From Flaccisagitta enflata (taxonomy: Eukaryota; Chaetognatha; Sagittoidea; Aphragmophora), in the NCBI GenBank assembly GCA_965153355.1, contig OZ231127.1, forward strand, positions 61,318,001 through 61,382,000: DNA of 64,000 nt, read 5' to 3'. Shown one piece after another: positions 1 through 23,764 of the stretch (position 1 is its first letter; each line of letters begins with the position of its first letter). A model generated the notes under the pieces. That model was given only the letters and a program-made list of their open reading frames with translations. It ran no database searches and had not been told where the DNA came from. Both the position numbers and the translations under genes were made by a program.

Positions 1-108
1 ACAAAGCACTTCTATAATTAGCTGTGTCCGTCGGTCTGTTTGTCGGTTGGTAACGCATTCGTTCAACGATCCACACGTCCCACCTTATTGGCCTACTAGT
101 TCTTGTTT
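1..108 (-). mobile_element. HLE-1 element, 3' end cut by the window edge
   Basis: Read on the minus strand it starts AACAAG, carries GGCCAATAAGGTG and an AACGAATGCGTTACC stretch, then ACCGACGG repeats and ACACAGC before AAGTGCTTTGT at base 1. It is nearly the same subtype as 52719-52857, whose hairpin is AGGTGC-TTTGTC-GCACCT, so only the last hairpin arm is missing. Confidence 0.7.
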
Positions 109-171
109 CCACTTAATTTTTGTAAATTTTAATTTAAATTTAAATTTAAATTTAAATTTTAATTTTTCTTT

Positions 172-174
<3 letters not shown>

Positions 175-220
<46 letters not shown>
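175..220. repeat. (CT)n microsatellite
   Basis: About 23 CT units, preceded by an AATTTA-rich stretch (127-165). The open frame reading through it is a repeat translation. Confidence 0.95.
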
Positions 221-223
<3 letters not shown>

Positions 224-749
224 CCTTTGTTGAGCGTTCCCCTCTGAGGTTATTAATAGTTCTTTAAAAAAGTGCGGCCAATCAAAAATGGAAATCTATT
301 AAGAGTTGCATTTTTTCCACCAATCAGAGAGGGGGACGAGAGGGGTACTATAACTCTTGGGTACTGTAGTACCGGTACTACAGGAGGCACGATAACTCTG
401 CCTGGCCATTAATAAGTGTTCTTTGGTGAACGCAAGCAATGACTTTAAATTTGCCGTCGTCTTCTAGTCTTACGCAAATATACTCTGCAGGTATTTGCCT
501 GAGTACGGTAAGCTCATTTTTTTGATGCGGAGAACGCTCCTGCTGTATTCATCCGCGCCCGGCCGCGATGGTCCTAGTAAATCAGGTTCGCTCTTGTCCC
601 AAGTTTCAGGGTGGGATTGATAACAGTTTTCGGTCATAACTTTTGAATGAGTGAATGGATTTTGATAATTCCTTCGAATTTGGAATATTGAGACCAAAAT
701 ACATTGGTTAATGTCGGAAAAAGATGTTTTGCCGACCACGCAGAGATTC
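221..749. other. Unassigned sequence, no gene recognised
   Basis: Mixed composition. A GTACCGGTAC palindrome lies near 368-379. An 89-codon minus-strand frame (470-739) has no recognisable motif or splice context. Nothing else was identified. Confidence 0.5.
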
Positions 750-888
750 CGCCGGCCTACCCAAAAAAATGACTCAAAATAACTCCAGACGACCCAAAAA
801 GACGAAAAAAAGCAAAGTGTTACGGACCGACAGACGGACGGACCGACCGACAGACAGAGCGGGTTGTAGAGTCGCGTGCACGCGACTA
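750..888 (+). mobile_element. HLE-1 element, 3' part
   Basis: It shares with 51190-51333 and 55015-55148 the run ATGACTCAAAATAACTCCAG, then AAAGACG and GCAAAGTGTTAC, followed by (GACCGACG)n, GCGGGTTGTAGA, and the perfect hairpin AGTCGCGTG-CACGCGACT at 870-887. The 5' end was not found; the sequence upstream (730-749) is GC-rich and different. Confidence 0.8.
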
Positions 889-1907
889 AAAATCGAAAAA
901 CGTTTTTCGATTATTTTCCCAATCATCTGTTATGTTTTGGGTGGGAATCATTCAAAGAACATCTCATAGACATAGTAAAAAATGGTCAAACAAAAAGCAA
1001 ATTGATTTGGGTCTTGACATGAAAGATAGATATTTTTGATAATTTAAGAAGGAAACTGCTATTTTGAAACCTAATAGTTGAATTTTATCATGATATAGAA
1101 TAATATAATTGTTAAAAAAAACTATCAAGAAATTTTATTGCAATCTATAATGTTAAATTTCAAATTTTTTGATAGTTATTTTATTATTTTTGTTTCATCA
1201 AATGAAAAAATCACCTTTGCCAAGAGAATTTACTAAGAGGGTCAAAAGAATTTTACCTGAGAGGCAGGTCACTATTAAAGCAGGGTTTGCTAACCAAGGG
1301 AATTTTAAGATAACAAAAGCCAAAATTTGACCTTTAAGGGCGGAGCACCGCTAAAGGCGCTATTATGGAGGCGGGGTTCCACTGTACTCAGACTCACAGA
1401 ATCTTGCCCCATTTCGAACCATCATTTTGAATTGGTTGATTGGACTTGGTGACTAGAGGTAGAGCAGCGTGAACACATTTTTAGGATGTCGCTTTCTGGT
1501 ACGAGCGCGTTGCAACGATGGAAAGCGTTAAGCTTTACCACGATATGGGCATTGCTAAGCGGACTGATGGATTACAAACAAATGGATGTACACATACGTA
1601 CCAGGGCAAATTTATGAACACAATTCTGCCATGGTAAGGCTAGGACCAAACACTCATTTGGATGATGGCAGAATGGATGTACCAACTCCCACCAACTCCC
1701 ACAAAACAAAAACAGTTACATCCCGCTATATTGGATCCATGAGTAACGGAAATCCACCTATGGGGATTATAAAACTCCCCCCTCAAGTTTTTTTCATATA
1801 ATCATATTAGCAATAACAGAAATCCACCTATCCGCCTATCCGCCTATCCGTCCCTTGTCACCCATTATGGTGGGGTTCAACTATTCACAATCACACACAA
1901 ACACACA
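889..1907. other. AT-rich intergenic sequence with a MITE-like remnant
   Basis: No coding exon was seen. At 1316-1391 the minus strand reads TACAGTGGAACCCCGCC and a short GCGGTGCTCCGCC hairpin. This resembles the mariner-type ends at 19551 and 33416, but no second terminus is evident. TATCCGCC is repeated three times near 1828-1850. Confidence 0.4.

Positions 1908-1982
<75 letters not shown>
1908..1982. repeat. (AC)n microsatellite, left of a foldback element
   Basis: About 37 uninterrupted AC units. An equal AC run lies at 2966-3046, on the other side of the inverted-repeat element. Confidence 0.95.
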
Positions 1983-1983
<1 letters not shown>

Positions 1984-2963
1984 ACGGCGTCCAGGAACAA
2001 ACCATAGGTCGAAAAAAATGGTCAAGACTTCTGACCTGGAAAAAAGTCTTTTTTGATGCATTAGCTATCAATTTATGGCAAAAATAGAAAAATTGGCTTG
2101 TAAATATAGAATTCAAAGCTTAAAGATAGCAAAAATGAAGCATTTTCATATATCTTTTATATCAGAAATTAGGATTGTAGCTTCAAGCTGTTTAAAAAAT
2201 ATCTGAAAAGTGTGGCAGGCATGATTCGAGATTCGCCGGGCCAACTATAAGAAATATGTCCACACCCTATAACACCAATTTCACACAGGAATGAATCTTT
2301 ACCTAGAATGACTGAGTATTTTTTCTATGATGCATGATCTAAAATAAAGCACTAAATCAGCTGTTGTGAGTCAGGCAATATCTGATGACACAAAGTGTGG
2401 ACATATTTCATGTAGTTCGCCCGGCGATTCCCGAATCATGCCAGCAATAGTTGCTGTAATAATGCTTTTACCTAATTGGTAAGTTTAGAGAGTTATTTTA
2501 TAAATAAAAACTAAAAAAACTATTTCAAACTATGAAATTGATTTATTTTCATAATTACTTCTTTAAAATTCTTGAAGACTATGAAAAGTGCATAAATATT
2601 GTTGAGATACACATGCTGGAATATAATCCAGCTAGTTTTAAGAAATATTTGATAGAGCTTAGAAATAACAAAAAAATAACAAAAAATAGTCATTTTACAA
2701 CAATTTTTGGCATTTTTTTGTTTTGATTATTGGAATTCACTCTAAACAAACTGAAGTAGGTAAAAGAATTAGTGCAATGAATACAACTATTAATCTAGAA
2801 TATGCTTAAAAATGTCTTTTTTGGCTATTATTTGACCATCAATTCTAAATTTCTAAGCAGATATTTTTTTTACCATTAATTTGTAGCTAATGCATCAAAA
2901 AAGACATTTCCCCAGGTCAGGAGTCTTGACCATTTTTTTAGGCCTAGGGTTTGTTCCTGGACG

Positions 2964-2965
<2 letters not shown>
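1983..2965. mobile_element. Foldback (inverted-repeat) element inside an AC microsatellite
   Basis: The left end GGCGTCCAGGAACAAACC is mirrored at the right end GGTTTGTTCCTGGACGCC. The arms continue through GGTCAAGACT(TC)TGACCTGG and TTTTTTGATGCATTAGCTA for over 100 bases. AC repeats flank both sides, so it either entered or carried an AC run. No transposase was seen, so it is non-autonomous. Confidence 0.75.
2212..2449. mobile_element. Nested small inverted-repeat element (MITE-like)
   Basis: The arms GGCAGGCATGATTCGAGATT... at 2214 and ...AATCATGCCAGC at 2437 pair over about 55 bases, including GAAATATGTCCACAC against GTGTGGACATATTTC. It sits at the centre of the larger foldback element. 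Superfamily unknown. Confidence 0.65.

Positions 2966-3046
<81 letters not shown>
2966..3046. repeat. (CA)n microsatellite, right of a foldback element
   Basis: About 40 uninterrupted CA units beginning directly after the GGACGCC end of the foldback element. Confidence 0.95.
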
Positions 3047-3050
<4 letters not shown>

Positions 3051-3082
3051 GATCATAAGACAACTTCAGCACATTTAGTCAA

Positions 3083-3336
3083 TGGACATTTCGGTATTTG
3101 TAGATATGTCAGCAGTTTGGTATATTTCAACCCGTTGAAATCTCTCATTCTGGCATATTTCAACGAGTTAAAATCTTTCATTCTACTGATACAAATCTTG
3201 TGGAATGAGAGATTTCAACGTGTTGAAATGTGCCAAAATGAGAGATTTCAACCCGTTGAAATGTACCAGAATGAGAGATTTCAACGGGTTGAAATATACC
3301 AAACTGGTGACATATCTACAAATATCGAAATGTCCA
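3083..3336. mobile_element. Palindromic MITE with repeated internal palindromes
   Basis: The ends TGGACATTTCGGTATTTGTA and TACAAATATCGAAATGTCCA mirror each other, and the whole unit folds on itself. Inside are five to six spaced copies of TTTCAAC-N-GTTGAAA, alternating with AGAATGAGAG or CTCTCATTCT. No coding capacity. Confidence 0.8.
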
Positions 3337-3735
3337 TAGACTGTTTATTCCCAGTCATTTATGAGCATCATTACAATAGTGACTTTTTAGGGGAATGGTG
3401 TTAGTGATTTCACCCAGCGTGAGCCCCACACAATTCGTAAATGTATTTGATTCACACATAACACAAACAGACTGATGTGCACACGCGCATACGCGCACAC
3501 GTAGACACATGCTTTCGTTAAAACACGCAAAACGGTTATGATACGGTTTGTTGCTGATAGTTTCGAGGTGGAAGTTGCGGTGCTCGTTGCCTTTACCGTT
3601 AACGCTTGAGAAACGATCTAGGTTTTGAACCGAGGCTGAAAGATTTATCTTCATAACCGGCAATGGCAAATTCCAACGACGGCAACAAGTCGGCAACCGC
3701 CAACAACCACCTAAATATCATTATCACCTCCACTT

Positions 3736-4194
<459 letters not shown>

Positions 4195-4666
4195 CACCCT
4201 GTCGCGTTTTCTATTTATCGTTCTTGCTTTGTTTATCACGGTCAGGCCAGGTTCAGCGGCCACAATCAGAGGCACAAAGGAACCCCACAAACACACAGGC
4301 ACACCCACACAGGCACACCCACACATGCGCAGTTGGGCACTGACTCGCCTATTCTTCTGTCTCAACATAAAACGCACAAACAAATCCAAACAAACCTAGT
4401 TAGCGTCCACAAAGAAGGTGAGGTCTTACAGCGCGTTGACTGCGTGCAAAATCTGCGTTGGGTGCAATAGTCCCCCCCCTTACCCTCGCTTTCTAACACC
4501 TTTCCTTTTTTCCTTTCATTTCCTTCTCATATCGCGGGACACAAGCACCATGACGGTACCTAGTCTCTCCCCCCTCTCATTCCTATCCCTACATCACTCG
4601 TCCATTTTCTCTAATTTTGTTCTCTTTTATTACGAGAGAGAGACAGACACACACGCACGCGCGCAC

Positions 4667-17805
<13,139 letters not shown>

Positions 17806-17939
17806 TTTTCACTTTGATTTCGTCGTCGTTGTCCTCGTTTTTGTGGTTATCGTCGTCGTTGTGGTCGTCGTCAACGTCTTTCAGTGACGACGAGAACAAA
17901 CCGCGATGGAGACACGAAGAAACCTTAAAGAAGACAAAT

Positions 17940-18262
17940 GGAGAGGTGAATCATGACGCCATTGCAATGTGGCCATTGTTTTACCTCCACTACGTCATTG
18001 ATGCATTGGAGCCATAGCATGCACTGAGGTGTTTTACCGTAAGTGCGTTTCCGTTGCAGTGGTGCCGAAGTACTTTAGTGATTTTTTTTTTGCAACCACT
18101 GCGTCAGCAATGCAGTGGTTCCGATTTACAGCAATGATTGTTTTGCAACCGCTACGTAACTGTTGCAGTGAAGCCATTGTATTGTGGTCATTTTATCACC
18201 TCCACTGCGTCACTTCTGCAAACCCGTGTAACTGTGCCCCCATAAAACTGCAACCATTTTGA
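17940..18262. repeat. Degenerate short tandem repeat upstream of the ADA-like gene
   Basis: Loose repetition of words such as GCAGTGG, TTGCAACCACTGCGTCA and GCCATTGTATTGTGG at about 40-60 base spacing. Similar words (CACTGCGTC, CAACTACGTCATG) recur to 18790 and at 19310-19390. No exon recognised. Confidence 0.5.
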
Positions 18263-18264
18263 AA

Positions 18265-18634
18265 AACAAGGCCAACACCTATAAGTCGCGTGCAAGACAT
18301 AAATAACTTAAGATGACTTTTATTGACTCAAGATGACTTAAAATGACTCAAGACAACTTAAAATGACTTAAAAAGACCTAAAATGACTAAAATGACTACT
18401 TTGACCTATTTGACTTAAGTGACTTAAAATAACTTAGAATGACTTATAATGACTTAGAATGACTTAGAATGACTTGGAATGACTTAGAATGACTTAGAAT
18501 GACATGGAACGACTAGAAATAACTTAAAGTATAAGAAAAAAGTAAAGTGTGTCGGACCGACGGACCGACGGACCGACGGACCGACGGACCGACGGACCGA
18601 CAAAGCGGGTTGTAGAGTCGCGTGCACGCGACTA
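18265..18634 (+). mobile_element. HLE-1 element with GACTTA-type minisatellite core
   Basis: It runs AACAAGGCCAACACCTATAA, GTCGCGTGCA, about 25 copies of ATGACTTAAA/ATGACTTAGA, GTGTGTCGGACC, (GACGGACC)n, GCGGGTTGTAGA and the perfect hairpin AGTCGCGTGCACGCGACT, then CTA inside an A-run. Confidence 0.93.
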
Positions 18635-18796
18635 AAAAATAAAGTTTATTCGCTAATGAACTGCAGCTTCCTTCACTTTTTCATCACTGTACAGTGTACC
18701 CCAACTGCACCACCGCGGCATCCCCCAGGGTTTCTGCACTACCACTTCAACACTGCTCCCCAACTACGTCATGTCACCGCGTGTTTTCCCACTGTA

Positions 18797-19307
18797 CAGT
18801 AGATGTCGTCTATACTTGGAAATACGGGGGCCCTCATATCCTCATTACCATTTGTGTAAATGAAATGAAACTGTGTGTGTATAATGCTTATGTCCTATAA
18901 GGTTGACGATGGGGTATAGCAGCTTGTTAATAGAAAATTCTTTTGAATACACTAAATCAAATTCACATGTTTGAATCAGCTTTTGGAATTGGTCTAGTGG
19001 TTAACTCACTTGACTCTAGTTTTATCATGATCAGTTTATTTAGTCAAAGATTCCAGGTTCAAATCCCAGACTGATTTTGCACTTTAAGCAAATAGATATT
19101 GCTGAAATTCTGCAAAAAAAAGTGATTGATCCTAAAATTTTATACTTAAAGTTTTTTTTTTCTAGGGTAAGCCGTAGGGGGATGCCATACCCCATTGTCA
19201 ACCCCTTAAGGTTTATACATTATATCAGCAAAATATCAGTCCTCTCACTATACTGATGCTCAGGTTATGAGCTCCCCCGTATTTCCAAGTCTAGACTACA
19301 TCTACTG
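18797..19307. mobile_element. Inverted-repeat element with TA flanks (Tc1/mariner-like MITE)
   Basis: The left end CAGTAGATGTCGTCTATACT and the right end AGTCTAGACTACATCTACTG mirror each other, and arms continue through TTGGAAATACGGGGG. TA flanks both ends (18795-18796, 19308-19309). Further in, AAGGTTGACGATGGGGTAT pairs with ATACCCCATTGTCAACC. No coding sequence. Confidence 0.75.
18990..19066 (+). other. tRNA-like Pol III A and B boxes inside the MITE
   Basis: TGGTCTAGTGG (18990-19000) fits the A-box consensus and GGTTCAAATCC (19056-19066) fits the B box. CTTGACT and AGTCAAAG between them could form an extended anticodon-like stem. The 66-base spacing and a poor T-stem speak against a functional tRNA; a tRNA-derived remnant is more likely. 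Confidence 0.35.
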
Positions 19308-19550
19308 TACCACCATCGCGGTCTCAGCTTCTTGCTGCCATAGCCCTACCAGTGCTATTTCATCACTGCGCTATCCCATCTCTCCACGCGTGCATAAAGT
19401 TGAGTATTCTCCCCCTCCCCCCCCCCTCCCGTGGGGGGGGGGATTAAAATCAAAGGGTTTGGAGATGGGGAAAAAAATCAAAAGCTAGAAAAATAGATGA
19501 TTTTTTTTTCAGATTTAACACTTTGATTACTACAGCACAATTTAACACTA

Positions 19551-19714
19551 CAGTAGGACCCCGCCTTATCGGTCCCATTGGGACTGAAGATTTTTCACCT
19601 TTATCTCAGGTTCACCTTTAAAGAGAGGTGAAATCACATTAAAAACTATCATTTAGGACCTCAAACTGTTCACCTTCGTTGATCGGAACCTTTAAAAGTG
19701 GGTCTTTTCCACTG
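19551..19714. mobile_element. Small mariner-type MITE (164 bp)
   Basis: The ends CAGTAGGACCCCGCC and (minus strand) CAGTGGAAAAGACCC are flanked by TA at 19549-19550 and 19715-19716. Internally CACCTTTATCTCAGGTTCACC and AAAGAGAGGTGAA pair. Resemblance between the ends is imperfect. Confidence 0.6.
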
Positions 19715-19758
19715 TATCTAAACCTAAAATATACTGTTTTATTGCTTTTATGCTTTTT

Positions 19759-19956
19759 AGTCGCGTGCACGCGACTCTACAACTCACTCTGTCCGTCTGT
19801 CCGTCTGTCCGTCTGTCCGTCTGTAATACTTAGCTTTTTCAACGTTTACGGGCGGTTTTGGGGTTACAGCTCCTGCCCTACTGCCTGGCTGGTCTATTTC
19901 ATCACTGCCCCTGCCCACCCGCACGCGACTTGGCCAGCCGTGTATCCGGCCTTGTT
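19759..19956 (-). mobile_element. HLE-1 element, full length (198 bp)
   Basis: Perfect hairpin AGTCGCGTGCACGCGACT, CTACAACTCACTCTGTCCG, (TCTGTCCG)n, CTCCTGCCCTACTGCC, CCCCTGCCCACCCGCACG and CAGCCGTGTATCCGGCCTTG. Same length as the copy at 11098. Confidence 0.92.
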
Positions 19957-20375
19957 TTTTTCAAACGCTACTTAGCAATTATGTACACCCCTGCATTTCT
20001 CTTTCATCTCGTCTCGCCAGTTCATCAACACTGTGATTCTTAATGGTTACAATATTGTCACGGGAAAAAAATTGCGTTCGGTTGCTCTGGAAATTTCCTT
20101 GCTTTAGTCAAGGAATCGATTCTTTTGCGGGTCTCAGGCTGTGCGAGAGTCCAGGCGATAATTAAAGAGAAATGAAGGACCGGGTGGGGCACAAGGTGGC
20201 AGAAACAGGGGCACACTTGGCACATTGTGCCTCGGAACTATGGCACTAAAGTCGGACTTATAGATTTGATAATGGAAAAAAAATGGGCAAAAGAAGAAAA
20301 AAGTAGGCGCAAAATGGAAAAGTCAGATGTATAAGTCGTGGTGCACACGAGCAGCAAATTAGCAAAGTCATTTCG

Positions 20376-20514
20376 CGTGAAATTCTTAATCTCTCTTGGA
20401 ATGCAAAAATTTGCATTTCCAAGAACATGGCCCTTTTCCTATGTGTGTTTAGAATAGGGCCATGTTCTTAGAAATGCAAATCTATGCACTCAGAGACAGA
20501 TTAAGAATTTCACG
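20376..20514. repeat. Long imperfect hairpin (about 60-bp arms)
   Basis: CGTGAAATTCTTAATCTC and AAATGCAAA..AAGAACATGGCCC on the left pair with GGGCCATGTTCTTAGAAATG and AGATTAAGAATTTCACG on the right, with a short loop near 20445. It may be a MITE or a small-RNA precursor. Confidence 0.65.
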
Positions 20515-21829
20515 TAAGACAAGTCGAGGAATGGGGGCTAATTTTCATTTGCCTCTATCAATTTTTCCAACTGATTTTGATCACAAGAATGATTTTCAAT
20601 GCAAATGAATCAATGATCTATGCTAAGAAAATACTTTCTTTTAAAAAGATTGTAAAATTATCATTTTAGTTTTTTTCTAAAATATGATTTGACTGCAGAA
20701 ACTGCACCTTAATGTGCACCTTGACATAAATAGGGTATTAGTTTTGATCACTTTTACTTTTGTTGTGGGAACTCTTGGTTTCCATGAATTGAAAAGAAAA
20801 TGCAGAAAACTAGTAGTTTTATGCAATATTTTCATAATAATAGTTGACCTTTAAAAGTCGGACTTAAAGCGCTGCGAAAACTTGTGCCTTGGACCTATAG
20901 AATTTTCTGCCACCCTGGGGCATTGGCTGGGGCAGGGGATGGTTTCAAGTTCTGTCTGCGTCCATGCGATAATTAAACAGAAGGAAAACGACGGGGGGGG
21001 GGGGCTTTGACGAAGCTGATGCAGTTTTGCGCATCAGAAACGTGAATGAATGAACGTGGAATTTCAAACAAATGAGCGGGCGAGAAAATTACCAGACGCT
21101 AGTCGCTGCCGCGTAGGTGGTAAATGACCACTGATAATTGCAACGGACAGAATGAATGGATGCGCGTGCGGAATAGTGGCACATACTGGCGCATTACGTG
21201 TTTATGCACGGTGCACACACACGTGAGATCAAATGCAGCACGTTAGGGTATATAGCTCAAGGGGAGGGGGGGGGGGAAAAGCGGTGAAAGAAATTTGGTG
21301 AAAGAACAGGAAACATGCAAGGCGAGGGAAAGTTAGGAATAGAAGACATAGATGAGATGGGGTTAAATAAAAAATTCGTGATATATTTGATATATTTTCA
21401 TCATGGGTCTTTGACCGTTTGTAGGTTTAGGGGGATACAGTCAGATGGGTGATCAAAGCGGAGGGGCAAGGGAGTGAAAGTAAGAAGGTTTTTTTAAATT
21501 ATAGCGGAAGGAAAACTTGAGAGGGAAATTTGATATGGAGACGGAATGGGGAAATTTTGTGAGGGAATGGAGAAAGAGAAGGGAGATGGAAACTTGGATG
21601 AAATACTAAAACTAGAGGGAGATTTTGACTCAAAAGTCTTCCTCTGTGAATTCGCGACTCAAACTTCAATTCGGGAGACGCCGTCAAAACGCATAACACT
21701 GTCATAACATAGTCATAACAACGGCCGAAAAAAAGAACAGAAAACCCATGACTTACGATTATGAGAAAAGAATTCTGAATGTGAAATGGAATGAAGCAAA
21801 AGAGGAAGAAGAGGATGAGAAGAAGGAGG
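20515..21829. other. No gene recognised
   Basis: AT-rich, with poly-G runs at 20993-21004 and 21268-21276. GCGATAATTAAA occurs at about 20154 and 20968 in similar surroundings, so the stretch between may be an old insertion bounded by GGTGGCAGAAA and TTTTCTGCCACC. Confidence 0.4.
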
Positions 21830-22135
21830 AACAAGGCCAACACCTTTAAGTCGCATGCGAGAGTTACATTTAAAATGACTGAGAATAATTTGTGGTGACT
21901 TAGAATGACTACGTATACTCTTAAATGACCTAAAATGACTTAAAGAAAAAAAATTGATAAAAACAGTACAATAGTGTGATGGACCGAACGATCAACAGAC
22001 GGACAGACGGACAGATGGACGGACGGACGGACGGATGAACGGATAGAAGAACAAGAAGAACACGATGAAGAAGAAGATGAGGAACGAGAAGGAGAGAAAC
22101 AAAAAACAGAAGAAGAAGAAGAAGAAGAAGAAGAA

Positions 22136-22197
<62 letters not shown>

Positions 22198-22247
22198 AGA
22201 AGAAGAAGAAGAAAAAGAAAGAGAAAAAGACCTAAGTCGCGTGCGTC
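21830..22247 (+). mobile_element. HLE-1 element with AAG triplet core, damaged 3' hairpin
   Basis: It runs AACAAGGCCAACACCTTTAA, GTCGCATGCGAGAG, ATGACTTA-type units, (GACGGACA)n, and then a 200-base (AAG)n tract placed between the GTCC repeats and the hairpin. The end AAGTCGCGTGCGTCGGCAC keeps one hairpin arm only. Confidence 0.75.
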
Positions 22248-22299
22248 GGCACATCCAGAAATGTCAGGCAGACAGACAGATGAACAGACAGACTAAAAC

Positions 22300-22730
22300 T
22301 TTTAAAAAATACCTTTGAACTTGCTGTTTACTTAAAAGTAAAAGATACTTGTCAAATGTTAAAAAACTCAAAAAACATAACAAAAAGCCTTAATACATCT
22401 TTGTGACCAACCAATGAATGGACAGACGGAGGGATGGACAGATGGACCAAAAGGTGGCAGATAGAGTTTTATAAATAAAATAAAAACAATCAAAAACATT
22501 TCAAATTTCTTTGAATTTGGCAAAACGCCCTTTAAACAACTTTGTGATGGACGGACAGACGGACCAACCAAAAAGTGGCTTATAGAGGTTTATGAATGCC
22601 TTAAAAACATTCAAAAACATTTAAAATGTCTTCATTTTGTGTAAAGCGCCTTTTAAACAATTTTGTGAGCGACCGACTGACCAACCGACGGACCAACGGA
22701 CCAACGGACCAACCAAAAATTGGCTTATAA
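22300..22730 (+). repeat. Three to four diverged ~115-bp tandem repeats with GGAC microsatellites
   Basis: Each unit has AAAAACATT..AAA, a T-rich CTTTGAATTT stretch, GCCTTTTAAACAA(C/T)TTTGTGA, a run of GACGGACC and AAAAGTGGCTTATA. They look like tandem copies of an HLE-1-like 3' domain. Confidence 0.6.
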
Positions 22731-22859
22731 AGTAAAAGAAAAAGAAAAAGAAAAAGAAAAAGAAAAAGAAAAAAAACAGAGTAAAATAGCCAATAGGCAA
22801 CTTTAGTATGTACTGGGAAACAAAGCAGGAAAAGAAAATAAGCCTCTCCCCACCCAAAT

Positions 22860-23136
22860 AACAAGGCCAAGTAGGCCAACGATGCGTCCTCTTTGAATGA
22901 ACATTTTTTACAAATGCATGGTTTCTTTTATGAATGGGTGTCATTTGTGAATGAATGAATGAATTACTTGATGTATGCTTCTTTTACTGGGGTAGAACCA
23001 CTTTTCTGTTGAAAAATTGCTTGATTTTGATGTTTTTAATGAATGCGTTACCGACCGAACAACCGACCGACCAACCAAACAACTGACCAACCGACCGACA
23101 GACACAGCCTATTATAGAGATGCGAGGACGCATCTA
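22860..23136 (+). mobile_element. HLE-1 element, GATGCGTCC hairpin subtype
   Basis: The 5' end is AACAAGGCCAAGTAGGCC then GATGCGTCCTC; the 3' end is hairpin AGATGCG-AGGA-CGCATCT then A. The 5' GATGCGTCCTC is the exact reverse complement of GAGGACGCATC at the 3' end. CCGACCGA repeats and GACACAGCC precede the hairpin. Confidence 0.9.
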
Positions 23137-23764
23137 AAAAATAGGAAAAAAAAGGCAAACGCAAAATATTGCTCATACAGTAAAAACTTGAAAGGTCATC
23201 GACACCTTGTTAAAACTGAAATTGCAACGAGGCTTTTGCTTACACTTTCCGGCTTCAAGTTGGGGAGCGATTCTTCACCCCCACCCCCCCCCCACCAAAC
23301 AATAAAAGCAGGAGAAAAAAAAACTATTTTTATGGTTCTCAGCACTTCTAAAGATAGCATCTTTAAACTTAAAGGGGGATGGGAAGTCTGAGGAGTCTGT
23401 AGTCAAAATGAAGCCGACGAGGATTTAATCCAGAAAGAAGATTGGATGCAACGACGGGAAAAGACTTTTGAACTTTGGAAGAAGGGGGGGGGGAGGGAGG
23501 GAGAAGGGGGGGGGGGAGAAGGGGGGAGGGGAATTTAGTCTGAGAGATCATTGAACCCGGAATGAACAGCGCATATTATGCATGTCAGTAACGGGAAGCA
23601 CAAATGGATTTCATATTGAAGAGCCGAGGGGGATATGGTAATGCAAAAGTGCAATGACATGACTTGATGAAGAGGATTTTTTTGTTATCCTAGCCTAGCA
23701 ATGCTTGAGACTTACATTACACTGTAATGTAATGTACTGTAATGATTACAGTAATGGTAAATAT
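23137..23764. other. No gene recognised
   Basis: A G-rich run (23485-23531) of GGGGGG and GAGGGA blocks and a TACATTACACTGTAATGTA palindrome (23713-23731) are the only structures seen. The 8-bp duplication GTAAATAT (23757-23764) ends this stretch. Confidence 0.5.

Noticed and set aside
470-739. 89-codon minus-strand frame
   Set aside because: No recognisable family, no splice context, and no match to the missing ADA C-terminus.
3400-3700. Possible ADA-like exon 7 after a TGATATTTAG acceptor
   Set aside because: In the required phase the frame stops quickly; other frames show no ADA C-terminal motif (no N-x-D-D-P-like sequence).
18990-19066. Functional tRNA gene
   Set aside because: Spacing between boxes is too long without a clear intron at the anticodon, the T-stem does not pair well, and it lies inside a MITE.
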